NCBI GenBank assembly: GCA_041628225.1
Contig: JBFKPQ010000030.1
Span: 1 to 20,588 of the forward strand
Source: JBFKPQ01 sp041628225
Lineage (GTDB): Bacteria; Actinomycetota; Acidimicrobiia; Spongiisociales; JAENVV01
Reading direction: 5' to 3'
Length of the DNA: 20,588 nucleotides
This document shows positions 6,434-13,210 of the stretch, in pieces (position 1 is the stretch's first letter; each line of letters starts with the position of its first letter). The notes beneath the pieces are model-generated. The model was not told where the DNA came from and made no database searches. It saw only the letters and a program-made list of their open reading frames with translations. A program made the translations under genes and the position numbers.

Positions 6434-6572
6434 GCACGGGAGTTTGCCCAACGGGCAAACTCCGGACGAACCGGCCGCAGGCCGGTTCGCGTAGCCCCGA
6501 CGGTGATTCCGTCGAATCCCGGCAGTACATCAACGTCGAAGACCCGCCACAAGGGCGGGTTCTCGACGTGCG
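6434..6572 (-). repeat. Four-hairpin 3' flank of tRNA-Glu(UUC), copy B
   Basis: This is the counterpart of 36-161, in the same order on the minus strand after a tRNA-Glu gene. The hairpins are 6569-6533, 6521-6501, 6488-6468 and 6463-6439. The last is an 11-bp stem beginning GGAGTTTGCCC with loop AAC. The third is GAACCGGCC/GGCCGGTTC with loop GCA. The second pairs CGG with CCG and GATTC with GAATC, with one bulged T. Compared with copy A the stems change in both arms, keeping pairing. The 15 bases gcgtagccccgacgg occur at 6489-6503 and again at the true tRNA end, 6570-6584. No role is known. Shared ancestry through tRNA-locus duplication or selection for an RNA structure are the main readings. 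Confidence 0.6.
6533..6569 (-). terminator. Hairpin after tRNA-Glu(UUC), probable terminator
   Basis: ACGTCGA (6533-6539) pairs with TCGACGT (6563-6569). After a two-base mismatch ACCCGCC pairs with GGCGGGT, closing on a short loop. It starts 3 bases after the tRNA 3' end and occupies the same place as the terminator behind tRNA-Glu(CUC). No U-run follows, so it may be a processing or stability hairpin rather than a classic terminator. Confidence 0.5.
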
Positions 6573-6645
6573 TAGCCCCGACGGGATTCGAACCCGCGTT
6601 ACCGGCTTGAAAGGCCGGCGTCCTAGGCCGCTGGACGACGGGGCC
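6573..6645 (-). tRNA. tRNA-Glu (anticodon UUC)
   Basis: The cloverleaf has acceptor GGCCCCG/CGGGGCT (G1-U72 wobble), D-arm and anticodon stem almost identical to the CUC isoacceptor, loop CTTTCAA with anticodon UUC, and T-arm CGGGTTCGAATCCCG. The discriminator is A73, followed by CGC, so CCA is not encoded and must be added by nucleotidyltransferase. It starts 27 bases after the gltX stop on the same strand, which places the cognate tRNA directly behind its synthetase. Read-through from the gltX operon and a local promoter are both possible. Confidence 0.95.
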
Positions 6646-6656
6646 AGGCGGCGAGC

Positions 6657-6684
6657 ATGGTAGCCGCTCGGGTCAATGGCCCAA
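6657..6684 (-). promoter_or_regulatory. Candidate promoter for tRNA-Glu(UUC)
   Basis: On the minus strand TTGGGC (6684-6679) and TACCAT (6662-6657) are 16 bases apart. The -10 ends 12 bases before the tRNA 5' end, the same distance as in the tRNA-Gln promoter. The region overlaps the end of gltX. The -35 match is weak, so this is a tentative call. Confidence 0.35.
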
Positions 6685-8124
6685 TCTGGCGGCCGCGGCC
6701 TCCAGGCGGGCGAGCGTGACGTCTCGTCCGAGCACTTCGAGCGACTCGAAGAGCGGCGGGCTGATCGTCGATCCGGTCACGGCGACGCGGATAGGCTGAA
6801 AGCCGCGTCGGGCTCCGAGTTCGAGCGTCTCCAGCATTCCTCGCAACGCCGATTCGATGCTGGCTGCGTCCCAGCCGTCGAGTTCGGCGAGCCGCCGACC
6901 TGCTTCGTCCAGTACGGTGAGCACTGCCTCGTGGGCCATGACCTTGTCCCAAGAGGCTTCGTCGTAGACGACATCGGAGAACAGCCAGGCGGTCATCTCG
7001 AACGCTTCTGGCCACAGCTTCACCCGTTCCTGCACATGGGGGGCGAGCACCGCGTACTGGTCCGCCTCGTGGTCGGTGAGGGCCCGTCCCAAGCCGGCTT
7101 CGATGGCGGGCCGGCTGCGGCGAACGAACGCCTCGCCATCGAGCGCCCGGATGTATTCGCCGTTCATCCACGCCAGTTTGTCGGTGTCGAACACGGCCGG
7201 GTTCTTCGAGATCGCACCGATATCGAACCGTTCGATCGCCTGCTCCCGGGAGAAGATCGTGATGTCGTCGCCGAACGACCACCCGAGCAGGCTCATGTAG
7301 TTGAACATGGCCTCGGGCAGGTAGCCGGCGTCCCGATAGGCGGCCACCGACGTGTCACCGTGCCGCTTGGACAGCTTCTTGCCGTCGGGTCCGAAGAGGA
7401 GCGGCAGATGCGCGTAGACCGGCACGGTTCCACCCATCGCTTCGGTGATGAGGATGTGTTTGGGTGTCGACGGAAGGATGTCTTCGCCGCGCATCACGTG
7501 GGTGATCTCGTAGTCGACGTCGTCCACGGTCGAGGCCAGATGGTACGTGGGCACACCCGACGGCCGGACGATGACGAAGTCGTCGATGGTGGCATGGTCG
7601 AAGCGCATGTCGTCGCGAACGGCGTCGTGGAACGTCGTCTCTCCGGGGCGGTCGATGGCAAATCGGATGGCGGCAGGTTCGCCGCCGGTGCGCCTGGTCG
7701 CGGCGGTGTCGGCATCGAGTGTCCGGCACGTCCCGTCGTAGCCGGGGGGGCGCCCTTCGGCCTGGGCTCGCTTTCGCCGCTCGTCGAGTTCGGCCGGGGT
7801 ACAGAAACAGGGATAGGCGCGACCGTCGGCTACGAACCGGTCGGCGACTTCGCCATACCGTCCGAACCGGTCGGACTGCCGGTACGTACCGTGGGGTCCG
7901 CCGACGCCGACTCCCTCGTCCCAGTCGAGACCGAGCCATCGGAGGGCATCGAGAATGCTCCGTTCGAACTCGGGTGTGGAACGCTCGACGTCGGTGTCGT
8001 CGATCCGCACGATGAACGTGCCCTCATGGTGGCGGGCGAACAGCCAGTTGAACAACCCCGATCGGGCATTGCCGACGTGCAGCAGTCCGGTCGGAGACGG
8101 CGCGATCCGAACGCGTACGGTCAT
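6673..8124 (-). CDS. gltX: Glutamate--tRNA ligase (GluRS)
   Basis: This 483-aa class I aminoacyl-tRNA synthetase charges glutamate onto tRNA-Glu. In organisms lacking GlnRS it also charges tRNA-Gln. The HIGH-type motif is HVGN (16-19) in APSPTGLLHVGN, and the KMSKS motif is KLSKR (250-254). A CxC pair (C106, C108) and C133 mark the zinc-like insertion. The length fits bacterial GluRS. The gene overlaps the FAH-family gene by four bases (ATGA) and is the last protein gene of its operon, with tRNA-Glu(UUC) right behind. Complete gatCAB in the same window and a U1-A72 tRNA-Gln suggest the enzyme is non-discriminating. I cannot confirm this from residues alone. Confidence 0.97.
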   Translation of the reverse strand: MTVRVRIAPSPTGLLHVGNARSGLFNWLFARHHEGTFIVRIDDTDVERSTPEFERSILDALRWLGLDWDEGVGVGGPHGTYRQSDRFGRYGEVADRFVADGRAYPCFCTPAELDERRKRAQAEGRPPGYDGTCRTLDADTAATRRTGGEPAAIRFAIDRPGETTFHDAVRDDMRFDHATIDDFVIVRPSGVPTYHLASTVDDVDYEITHVMRGEDILPSTPKHILITEAMGGTVPVYAHLPLLFGPDGKKLSKRHGDTSVAAYRDAGYLPEAMFNYMSLLGWSFGDDITIFSREQAIERFDIGAISKNPAVFDTDKLAWMNGEYIRALDGEAFVRRSRPAIEAGLGRALTDHEADQYAVLAPHVQERVKLWPEAFEMTAWLFSDVVYDEASWDKVMAHEAVLTVLDEAGRRLAELDGWDAASIESALRGMLETLELGARRGFQPIRVAVTGSTISPPLFESLEVLGRDVTLARLEAAAARLGH

Positions 8125-8879
8125 GACATCACCGGGTTGATGAGTCTTCCAATGCCTTCTACTTCGACCTCCATGACGTCACCGGGCGCAACGGGCCCCA
8201 CCCCGGCGGGCGTTCCCGTCAGGACGACGTCGCCGGGCAGGAGCGTCATCACCGACGTGATGTACTCGATGAGTTCGGCCACGCCGAACACCATTTCGGC
8301 AGTCGTTCCTTCCTGGCGAAGCTCACCGTTGACCGACGTCGCGATCCGCATGCCTTCGGCCGGATCGAACTCGGTCTCGATGGCCGGCCCGAGCGGACAG
8401 AAGGTGTCGAAACCCTTGGCGCGGGTCCACTGACCGTCGGATCGTTGCAGGTCGCGGGCGGTCACGTCATTCGCGATCGTGTATCCGAGCACGACCTGAC
8501 CGATGTCTTCGGCCCTGACTCGGCGGGCCACGGCACCGATCACGACCGCCAGTTCACCTTCGTGGTGGACCTCTTTCGACTGGGCTGGGAGGATTACGGC
8601 CGCCCCGGGCCCGACGACGGCCGTAGACGGCTTCATGAAGATCAGCGGCTCGGACGGAACCTCGCTCGCCAGCTCGGCGGCGTGGTCGACGTAGTTCTTA
8701 CCGACGCACAGCACCTTCGAGGGAAGCACCGGTGACAACAGGGTGACCTCATCGAAGCCGACGAATACGTCGGTCGCCTCCCAGTGCACGAGCGGCGAAC
8801 CCTGGTAGACCCTGATCCCCTCGGGTTCGACCGTGCCGTACGTGATGCCTTCGTCGGTCTGCATGCGGACGATCTTCAC
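8121..8879 (-). CDS. Fumarylacetoacetate hydrolase (FAH) family protein
   Basis: This 252-aa protein of the FAH superfamily has metal-dependent relatives that hydrolyse, decarboxylate or isomerise 2-oxo acids in aromatic catabolism. The sequence shows GKNYVDHAAE, the metal ligands E107 and E109 in HHEGELAVVIG, D138 in ANDVTARDLQ, and TGTPAGVGP near the C-terminus. Annotators commonly name it 2-hydroxyhepta-2,4-diene-1,7-dioate isomerase, but the specific substrate cannot be read from sequence. It overlaps gltX and the thioesterase gene by four bases each. From memory, a similar gene sits beside gltX in mycobacteria, so the pairing seems old in Actinobacteria. A metabolite-repair role is possible. 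Confidence 0.9.
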   Translation of the reverse strand: MKIVRMQTDEGITYGTVEPEGIRVYQGSPLVHWEATDVFVGFDEVTLLSPVLPSKVLCVGKNYVDHAAELASEVPSEPLIFMKPSTAVVGPGAAVILPAQSKEVHHEGELAVVIGAVARRVRAEDIGQVVLGYTIANDVTARDLQRSDGQWTRAKGFDTFCPLGPAIETEFDPAEGMRIATSVNGELRQEGTTAEMVFGVAELIEYITSVMTLLPGDVVLTGTPAGVGPVAPGDVMEVEVEGIGRLINPVMS

Positions 8880-9388
8880 GGGTAGTACTCATCGCTTTCG
8901 TATCGGTGATCTTGCAGCGCCTTGGCAAAATGGTCCGGACCGATGGACACGAAAAGGGCGCGCGCCTCCACGTAGCGGCGACCGCTCTCGTCTTCTCCGA
9001 CGCCTTCTGCCCACATCTTCGATCCGTCGATGTCGGCCATCCAGGCGCGCCCTCTGATACTCAGGCCGAGCGGGACGGGCCGCAGGTAGTTCACGTCGAG
9101 TTTGGCGGTCACGCCGGGACGAAGGTGGGCCATCGGCACAAACCCGAGGAGATCGTCGAAGAACGCCGCGATGGCGCCGCCGTGCACCAGGCCCGGACCA
9201 CCTTCGAAGCGAGCTGGGAATTGCAGATCGGCCGTCACGAAATCCCCCTGGTAGTGCGGCCGGAGCCCGAGGCCGTCCACGTTGTCGGATCCACATCCGA
9301 AACAGCGCGGAAGGTGCTCGGTGATCGCACCGCCGCCGTCTCCGCCGACGGGGACCACCGTCCCCGTGAGATACCGGTACGAGGCCAT
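8876..9388 (-). CDS. Hotdog-fold thioesterase (PaaI/4HBT-like)
   Basis: This 170-aa protein probably hydrolyses an acyl-CoA or related thioester. A CFGCG motif (29-33) precedes the hotdog domain, as in a subgroup of PaaI-like proteins. The core shows GLVHGGAIAAFFDDLLG, with the HGG turn (69-71) and Asp residues at 78-79 in the place of the usual catalytic acid, and LDVNYLRPVPLG further on. The ATG overlaps the stop of the preceding unknown gene by one base (TGATG) and its end overlaps the FAH-family gene by four bases, so all three should be translated together. The acyl substrate is unknown. Neighbouring ilvE and the FAH-family enzyme suggest small carbon acids, which is only inference. Confidence 0.87.
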   Translation of the reverse strand: MASYRYLTGTVVPVGGDGGGAITEHLPRCFGCGSDNVDGLGLRPHYQGDFVTADLQFPARFEGGPGLVHGGAIAAFFDDLLGFVPMAHLRPGVTAKLDVNYLRPVPLGLSIRGRAWMADIDGSKMWAEGVGEDESGRRYVEARALFVSIGPDHFAKALQDHRYESDEYYP

Positions 9389-9879
9389 CAGGCTGCGAGC
9401 AGGCGGAGGAGGTCGTCGGGCGCGGCGGTCAGCTGTTCGGTCGTGAGTGACGCCACGAAGGCCGAACCTCTGGTGTGCTCGTGTGCCGTGGTGTCCAGCC
9501 AGCGCTCTCGTTGTGTGGCGAGTTCGGTCACCACCGGTGACGGCAGCCCGTCGGGTCGAAGACCCAACACGATGAGACCCGCTTCGACATCCTTCGGCAC
9601 CGGGGCTCGTCCGAACGCCGAGGCGCGCGCTCCGACATACGCGGCGAGCAGCGCTTCGAGTTGGGTGACTCGTGCGCGGGTGAAGTCGGCTCGGCGGATC
9701 AGCTTCATCGCAAAGCCCGTGTCCGGCCCGGGTCGACCGAAGGCACCACCCCATGGCATCTCATCCGGCCCGGTGATCTCACCCGGGCGATCGGGTCTCC
9801 AGCGTGGGGACGGCCCCGGAGCAGGCTCGAGCGGCGGAGCGTCCTCGCGGTCGAGTTCGATGTTCGGTTGCTGACCCAT
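9388..9879 (-). CDS. Conserved-looking protein of unknown function
   Basis: This 163-aa protein resembles no family I recognise. The N-terminal third (about residues 1-45) is rich in proline and acidic residues and looks disordered. The C-terminal part is Ala/Leu/Arg-rich and probably helical (MKLIRRADFTRARVTQLEALLAAYVGARA), with no signal peptide or membrane helix. I placed the start at the ATG overlapping the ilvE stop by one base (TGATG). A start six codons earlier inside ilvE is possible. The end overlaps the thioesterase start in the same TGATG fashion. Coding is supported by the exact overlaps on both sides and the absence of stops rather than by homology. Confidence 0.72.
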   Translation of the reverse strand: MGQQPNIELDREDAPPLEPAPGPSPRWRPDRPGEITGPDEMPWGGAFGRPGPDTGFAMKLIRRADFTRARVTQLEALLAAYVGARASAFGRAPVPKDVEAGLIVLGLRPDGLPSPVVTELATQRERWLDTTAHEHTRGSAFVASLTTEQLTAAPDDLLRLLAA

Positions 9880-10793
9880 CAGACGCGGTCCAGCCACGAC
9901 TCGTAGGCGTCGACCTTGCCGCGCACGGCATCGGCGAAGATCCCTTGCACTTCCCGAGTGATCGCCCCAGGACGGCCCGTACCGATGGGCCGGTCGTCGA
10001 CCTCACGTACCGGCGTGACCTCGGCGGCCGTTCCGCACAGGAGGATCTCATCCGCGTAGTAGAGATCCGATCGCGTGATCGACGATTCGACGAGACGGTG
10101 TCCTCGATCGGTCAGGATCTTCATCACGGAATCGCGGGTGATGCCACCCAGGCATCCGTCCGATACGGGTGGCGTCGTGACCACGCCGTCCCGGACGATG
10201 AAGATGTTCTCGCCAGAACCCTCCGACACGAAGCCGGCCATGTTGAGCATGATGGCCTCGTCGTAGCCGGCCCGGACGGCCTCGCTCTTGGCGAGGATCG
10301 AATTGAGGTAGCCGCCCGTGCCCTTCGCCGAGGGGATGAGCGATGCCGCGTCGATGCGGCGCCACGACGACACACGTACGCGAATGCCGTTCTCGACCCC
10401 GTCGTCCCCGAGGTAGGTGCCCCACTTCCAAGCTGCGATCATCGTGTGGACGGCGGCGCCGTGCGGGTTCAACCCGATCGAGCCGAGCCCGAGAAACACG
10501 AGTGGCCGGATGTACCCCTCGGCCAGTTCGTTGACCTTCAGCACCTGGCGAGCTGCGTCCATCAGCTCGTCGACGGTCACGTCGATGGGCAGGCCATAGG
10601 CCCGAGCCGAGTTGACCAGGCGAGCCATGTGTTCGCGGTGCCTGAAGATGGCCGGTCCGTCCGGGGTCTCGTAGGCGCGAATGCCTTCGAACACACCCGA
10701 TCCGTAATGCAGACCGTGGGCCAAAACATGCACCGTGGCGTCAGCCCACGGCACCATTTCCCCGTCGAGCCAGATGAAACGAGAGGTTTCCAT
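9879..10793 (-). CDS. ilvE: Branched-chain amino acid aminotransferase
   Basis: This 304-aa PLP-dependent class IV aminotransferase exchanges amino groups between Leu/Ile/Val and 2-oxoglutarate in the last step of their synthesis. Signatures are HGLHYGSGVFEGIRAY near the N-terminus, the Schiff-base lysine K157 in SAKGTGGYLNS, and SEGSGENIFIV plus GGITRDSVMKI later. The length matches E. coli-type IlvE. The start lies 4 bases after the S9 peptidase stop, and the end overlaps the next gene by one base. A D-amino-acid or 4-amino-4-deoxychorismate activity is less likely, given the length and motifs. The glutamate it forms or consumes is also the substrate of the downstream GluRS. Confidence 0.94.
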   Translation of the reverse strand: METSRFIWLDGEMVPWADATVHVLAHGLHYGSGVFEGIRAYETPDGPAIFRHREHMARLVNSARAYGLPIDVTVDELMDAARQVLKVNELAEGYIRPLVFLGLGSIGLNPHGAAVHTMIAAWKWGTYLGDDGVENGIRVRVSSWRRIDAASLIPSAKGTGGYLNSILAKSEAVRAGYDEAIMLNMAGFVSEGSGENIFIVRDGVVTTPPVSDGCLGGITRDSVMKILTDRGHRLVESSITRSDLYYADEILLCGTAAEVTPVREVDDRPIGTGRPGAITREVQGIFADAVRGKVDAYESWLDRV

Positions 10794-10797
10794 GGCT

Positions 10798-12714
10798 CTA
10801 GTTTGCCAGGTTCTCGCCGCCGTCGAAAAGATGCCTTCCATGCCAGTCGAGGATGGCTTCGAAACGCTCCCGCCGATGGCGCGGCTTGCCGCTGCGGGAC
10901 AGCTCGTGACTCTCCCCCGGAAAGCGCAGTAGCTCCGCTTCCGTCCCGGCGACGAGCAGCGCGGTGAAGTACTGCTCCGCTTGCTCGATCGGGCAGCGGT
11001 GGTCTTGATCGGAGTGGAGGATGAGGGTCGGCGTCGTTGTCTGATGAGCGACCGAGAGCGGGCTCTTCTTCCACAGATCGACGAAACCATCGGGAAGTCG
11101 CGCCCCCGTGTACATCGCCGGGAACTCCGTTCCGATGTCCGAGGTTCCCGCGAACGACACCCAGCTCAGTAGGGCACGTTCCACCACCGCGGACGAGAAC
11201 CGACGATCGTGCGCGGTGATCCATGCCGTCATGAACCCGCCGTACGAGCCGCCCATCACACCCATCCGCTTTCCGTCGAGGCGAGGATGGTGGTCGAGTG
11301 CGGCGTCGACCACCGCCAGCACATCCGCAAGATCGTTGACCCCCCAGCCGTCCCCGGTGACGGCCTTGACGTGATCAGAACCCCGGCCCGACGAACCCCG
11401 CGGATTGCAGCAGACGACAGCGTATCCGGCCGCCATATACAGCTGGAACTCGTCAAAGAACCCGTATCCGTACTGGGCTGCCGGTCCGCCGTGGATGTTC
11501 AACAGCACCGGCGCCGGCTCGGTGCCAGGCGGCACATACACCCAGGCGTCGATGTCGTAGCCGTCTGACGGCACGGTGAAGTGTTCCCCGACGGCGCCAC
11601 CCACCCCCTGCCGGAACGACTCGTTGATCGCCGTGACGGGGCGGGCCGGTTCGTCACCGTCGGCGATCCACAACTCGCCGGGATCGGCGTACGACGTGCA
11701 GGTGAAGGCGGTCCTGTCGCCTCCCGCCGCCACGCCGGTCACGACTGCGTCACGTTCGTGCAGATGCCGGACGAGTCCGTCCGGGTCCACCTCACAGATG
11801 GTCACCCGTCCGGCGTCCTCGACGAGGATCACGGCATGGTCACCCCGCCAGGCGACCGGGTCGATCACATAGGCCATCCCCCGATCGAGCTGTCGGATCA
11901 GATTGACGGGTCCGGTTGGGTCGAGCCGCCACCAACCCACCATGTCGGGCCAGTCGGGACCCGTTTCGAGACCTTGCACGTGGAGCGCTCCGTCGGGGCG
12001 GTAACCGAGCCGGGTCCACAGGCCGAGATCTGCTCGCATCGTCAGCGATCCGTCAGCGAGATCCAACTCCCAGATCTGCGTCGTCAGGTCGTGCACGACC
12101 CGGCCGGTTCGGTCCGACAGGAACGCCACCTTTGATCCATCTGGCGACACCACCGGAAACTCCTCGTCGTATTCGCCGTCGGTGAGTCTCCGGCGGTCGC
12201 CCGACACCGCGTCGACCGCCCACAGCCGGAGTTGTCGGTCGTGGGTCCAGCCGATCGTGTCGAACCGATAGGGATGCGACGTCATGCGACGCGGAGCCCG
12301 CTCTCGCTCCTCGGGCGTCATGGCCTCGCGAGCCGGGTCGAGCGACGCCGCCGAGATCACCAGACCCGTCCCGTCTGGCAGCCAGCCATGCGAGACGACG
12401 CCGCGCGTGAAGTCCGTGAGGACCCGCGGTTCGCCACCTCGCAGATCGAGCACCGCCAGTTGAGGCCGGTCGTGTTGTGCTGAGCCCTTGCGCAAGAACG
12501 AGACACGGTCGCCCTCCGGCGACACGACCGGCTGGACGTCGGTTGGCCCATTGGTGAGCCGCCGAGCCCCTTCGGCGTCGGACCACAGCCACAGATGCCC
12601 GTCGTACCGATCGTCGGTGAGATTCGGGCGACTCGTTGCGAATACGACCCGACCATCCGGCAGCATCGACGGGTGGAGCACGGTCGAGAGGCGGGTCAGG
12701 TCGTCGAGCTGCAC
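10798..12714 (-). CDS. S9 family prolyl oligopeptidase-like peptidase
   Basis: This 638-aa serine peptidase has an N-terminal beta-propeller. Repeated PDG/SPDG-type blades such as PVVSPDGSKVAFLSDR are visible over about residues 20-350. A C-terminal alpha/beta-hydrolase domain follows. The catalytic triad is S490 in GGSYGG, D571 in SDQDHRCP, and H603 in GESHELS, and NIHGGPAAQYGYG provides the oxyanion region. This is the acylaminoacyl-peptidase/dipeptidyl-peptidase type. No signal peptide is seen, so it is probably cytosolic. The GTG at 12714 has a well-placed AGGAG. An ATG at 12762 would run into the divergent pgpA gene. It heads the operon that ends in gltX and tRNA-Glu. Confidence 0.92.
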   Translation of the reverse strand: MQLDDLTRLSTVLHPSMLPDGRVVFATSRPNLTDDRYDGHLWLWSDAEGARRLTNGPTDVQPVVSPEGDRVSFLRKGSAQHDRPQLAVLDLRGGEPRVLTDFTRGVVSHGWLPDGTGLVISAASLDPAREAMTPEERERAPRRMTSHPYRFDTIGWTHDRQLRLWAVDAVSGDRRRLTDGEYDEEFPVVSPDGSKVAFLSDRTGRVVHDLTTQIWELDLADGSLTMRADLGLWTRLGYRPDGALHVQGLETGPDWPDMVGWWRLDPTGPVNLIRQLDRGMAYVIDPVAWRGDHAVILVEDAGRVTICEVDPDGLVRHLHERDAVVTGVAAGGDRTAFTCTSYADPGELWIADGDEPARPVTAINESFRQGVGGAVGEHFTVPSDGYDIDAWVYVPPGTEPAPVLLNIHGGPAAQYGYGFFDEFQLYMAAGYAVVCCNPRGSSGRGSDHVKAVTGDGWGVNDLADVLAVVDAALDHHPRLDGKRMGVMGGSYGGFMTAWITAHDRRFSSAVVERALLSWVSFAGTSDIGTEFPAMYTGARLPDGFVDLWKKSPLSVAHQTTTPTLILHSDQDHRCPIEQAEQYFTALLVAGTEAELLRFPGESHELSRSGKPRHRRERFEAILDWHGRHLFDGGENLAN

Positions 12715-12724
12715 GGGTTCTCCT
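12712..12724 (-). promoter_or_regulatory. Ribosome binding site deciding the S9 peptidase start
   Basis: On the minus strand AGGAG (12724-12720) lies 5 bases before GTG (12714-12712). The alternative in-frame ATG at 12762 has no such site and overlaps the first codons of pgpA on the other strand. I therefore prefer the GTG, which removes 16 residues. Confidence 0.65.
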
Positions 12725-12744
12725 GTGGGTCTACGGGTTGACGG

Positions 12745-12750
12745 TACTCT
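12745..12750 (+). promoter_or_regulatory. -10 element of a likely leaderless pgpA promoter
   Basis: TACTCT ends 7 bases before the GTG start of pgpA, with no ribosome binding site between. The predicted transcript would begin on the GTG itself. The gap to the divergent S9 peptidase gene is only 42 bases. Confidence 0.45.
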
Positions 12751-12756
12751 GGCCGG

Positions 12757-13209
12757 GTGCATCGGGTCGTCGCTTCGTGGTTCGGTTCCGGACTCCTGCC
12801 GCGCGCGCTGTTCGGGCGCGATCTGGGGCCGGGAACGGTCGGTTCACTCCTCGCGTTCGCGATGGCGTGGGCCATCGGACCGGACCGATGGCCGTGGCAA
12901 GTGGCCGCGGTGGTCGTGACCGCCGGGCTGTCGCTGTGGTCATCGCGACCCTTCGCTGAACACGACGAAGATCCGGGGTGGATCGTCGTCGACGAAGCCG
13001 CCGGCATGTTTCTCGCCACGGTGGGACTTGCGATCGGCCCCGCCCTCGCCGCGCTGGTCGTGTTCCGGATCGCGGACGCCACCAAGAAGTTCCCGGGAGT
13101 CGCCGCCGCCGAGCGGCTGCACGGTGCCGTCGGCATCACGGCCGACGACCTCGTGGCTGGGGTCTACGGCCTGGCCGCCGGGTGGGCCGTGCAGGCCTGG
13201 ATGGGCTGA
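12757..13209 (+). CDS. pgpA: Phosphatidylglycerophosphatase A (PgpA)
   Basis: This 150-aa membrane phosphatase makes phosphatidylglycerol from its phosphate. Motifs in order are ASWFGSGLLPRA and PGTVGSLL near the N-terminus (the family's FGSGxxPxAPGTxGS region), WIVVDEAAGM (D79, E80), FRIADATKKFPG (D107), and GITADDLVAG (D130, D131). The acidic residues match the metal-binding and catalytic positions of the family. Between the first two motifs there is a short insertion (LFGRDL). Hydrophobic helices separate the motifs. The GTG start is probably leaderless. Its stop codon is one base from the serA stop on the opposite strand. Confidence 0.88.
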   Translation: MHRVVASWFGSGLLPRALFGRDLGPGTVGSLLAFAMAWAIGPDRWPWQVAAVVVTAGLSLWSSRPFAEHDEDPGWIVVDEAAGMFLATVGLAIGPALAALVVFRIADATKKFPGVAAAERLHGAVGITADDLVAGVYGLAAGWAVQAWMG

Positions 13210-13210
13210 C

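Noticed and set aside
6676..8433. 585-codon plus-strand frame opposite gltX and the FAH-family gene
   Set aside because: No recognisable domain. The minus strand has HVGN, KLSKR and FAH metal motifs. The frame persists only because GC-rich codons avoid stops.
12714..12762. ATG at 12762 as start of the S9 peptidase
   Set aside because: It overlaps the divergent pgpA start and has no ribosome binding site, whereas GTG 12714 has AGGAG at the right distance.
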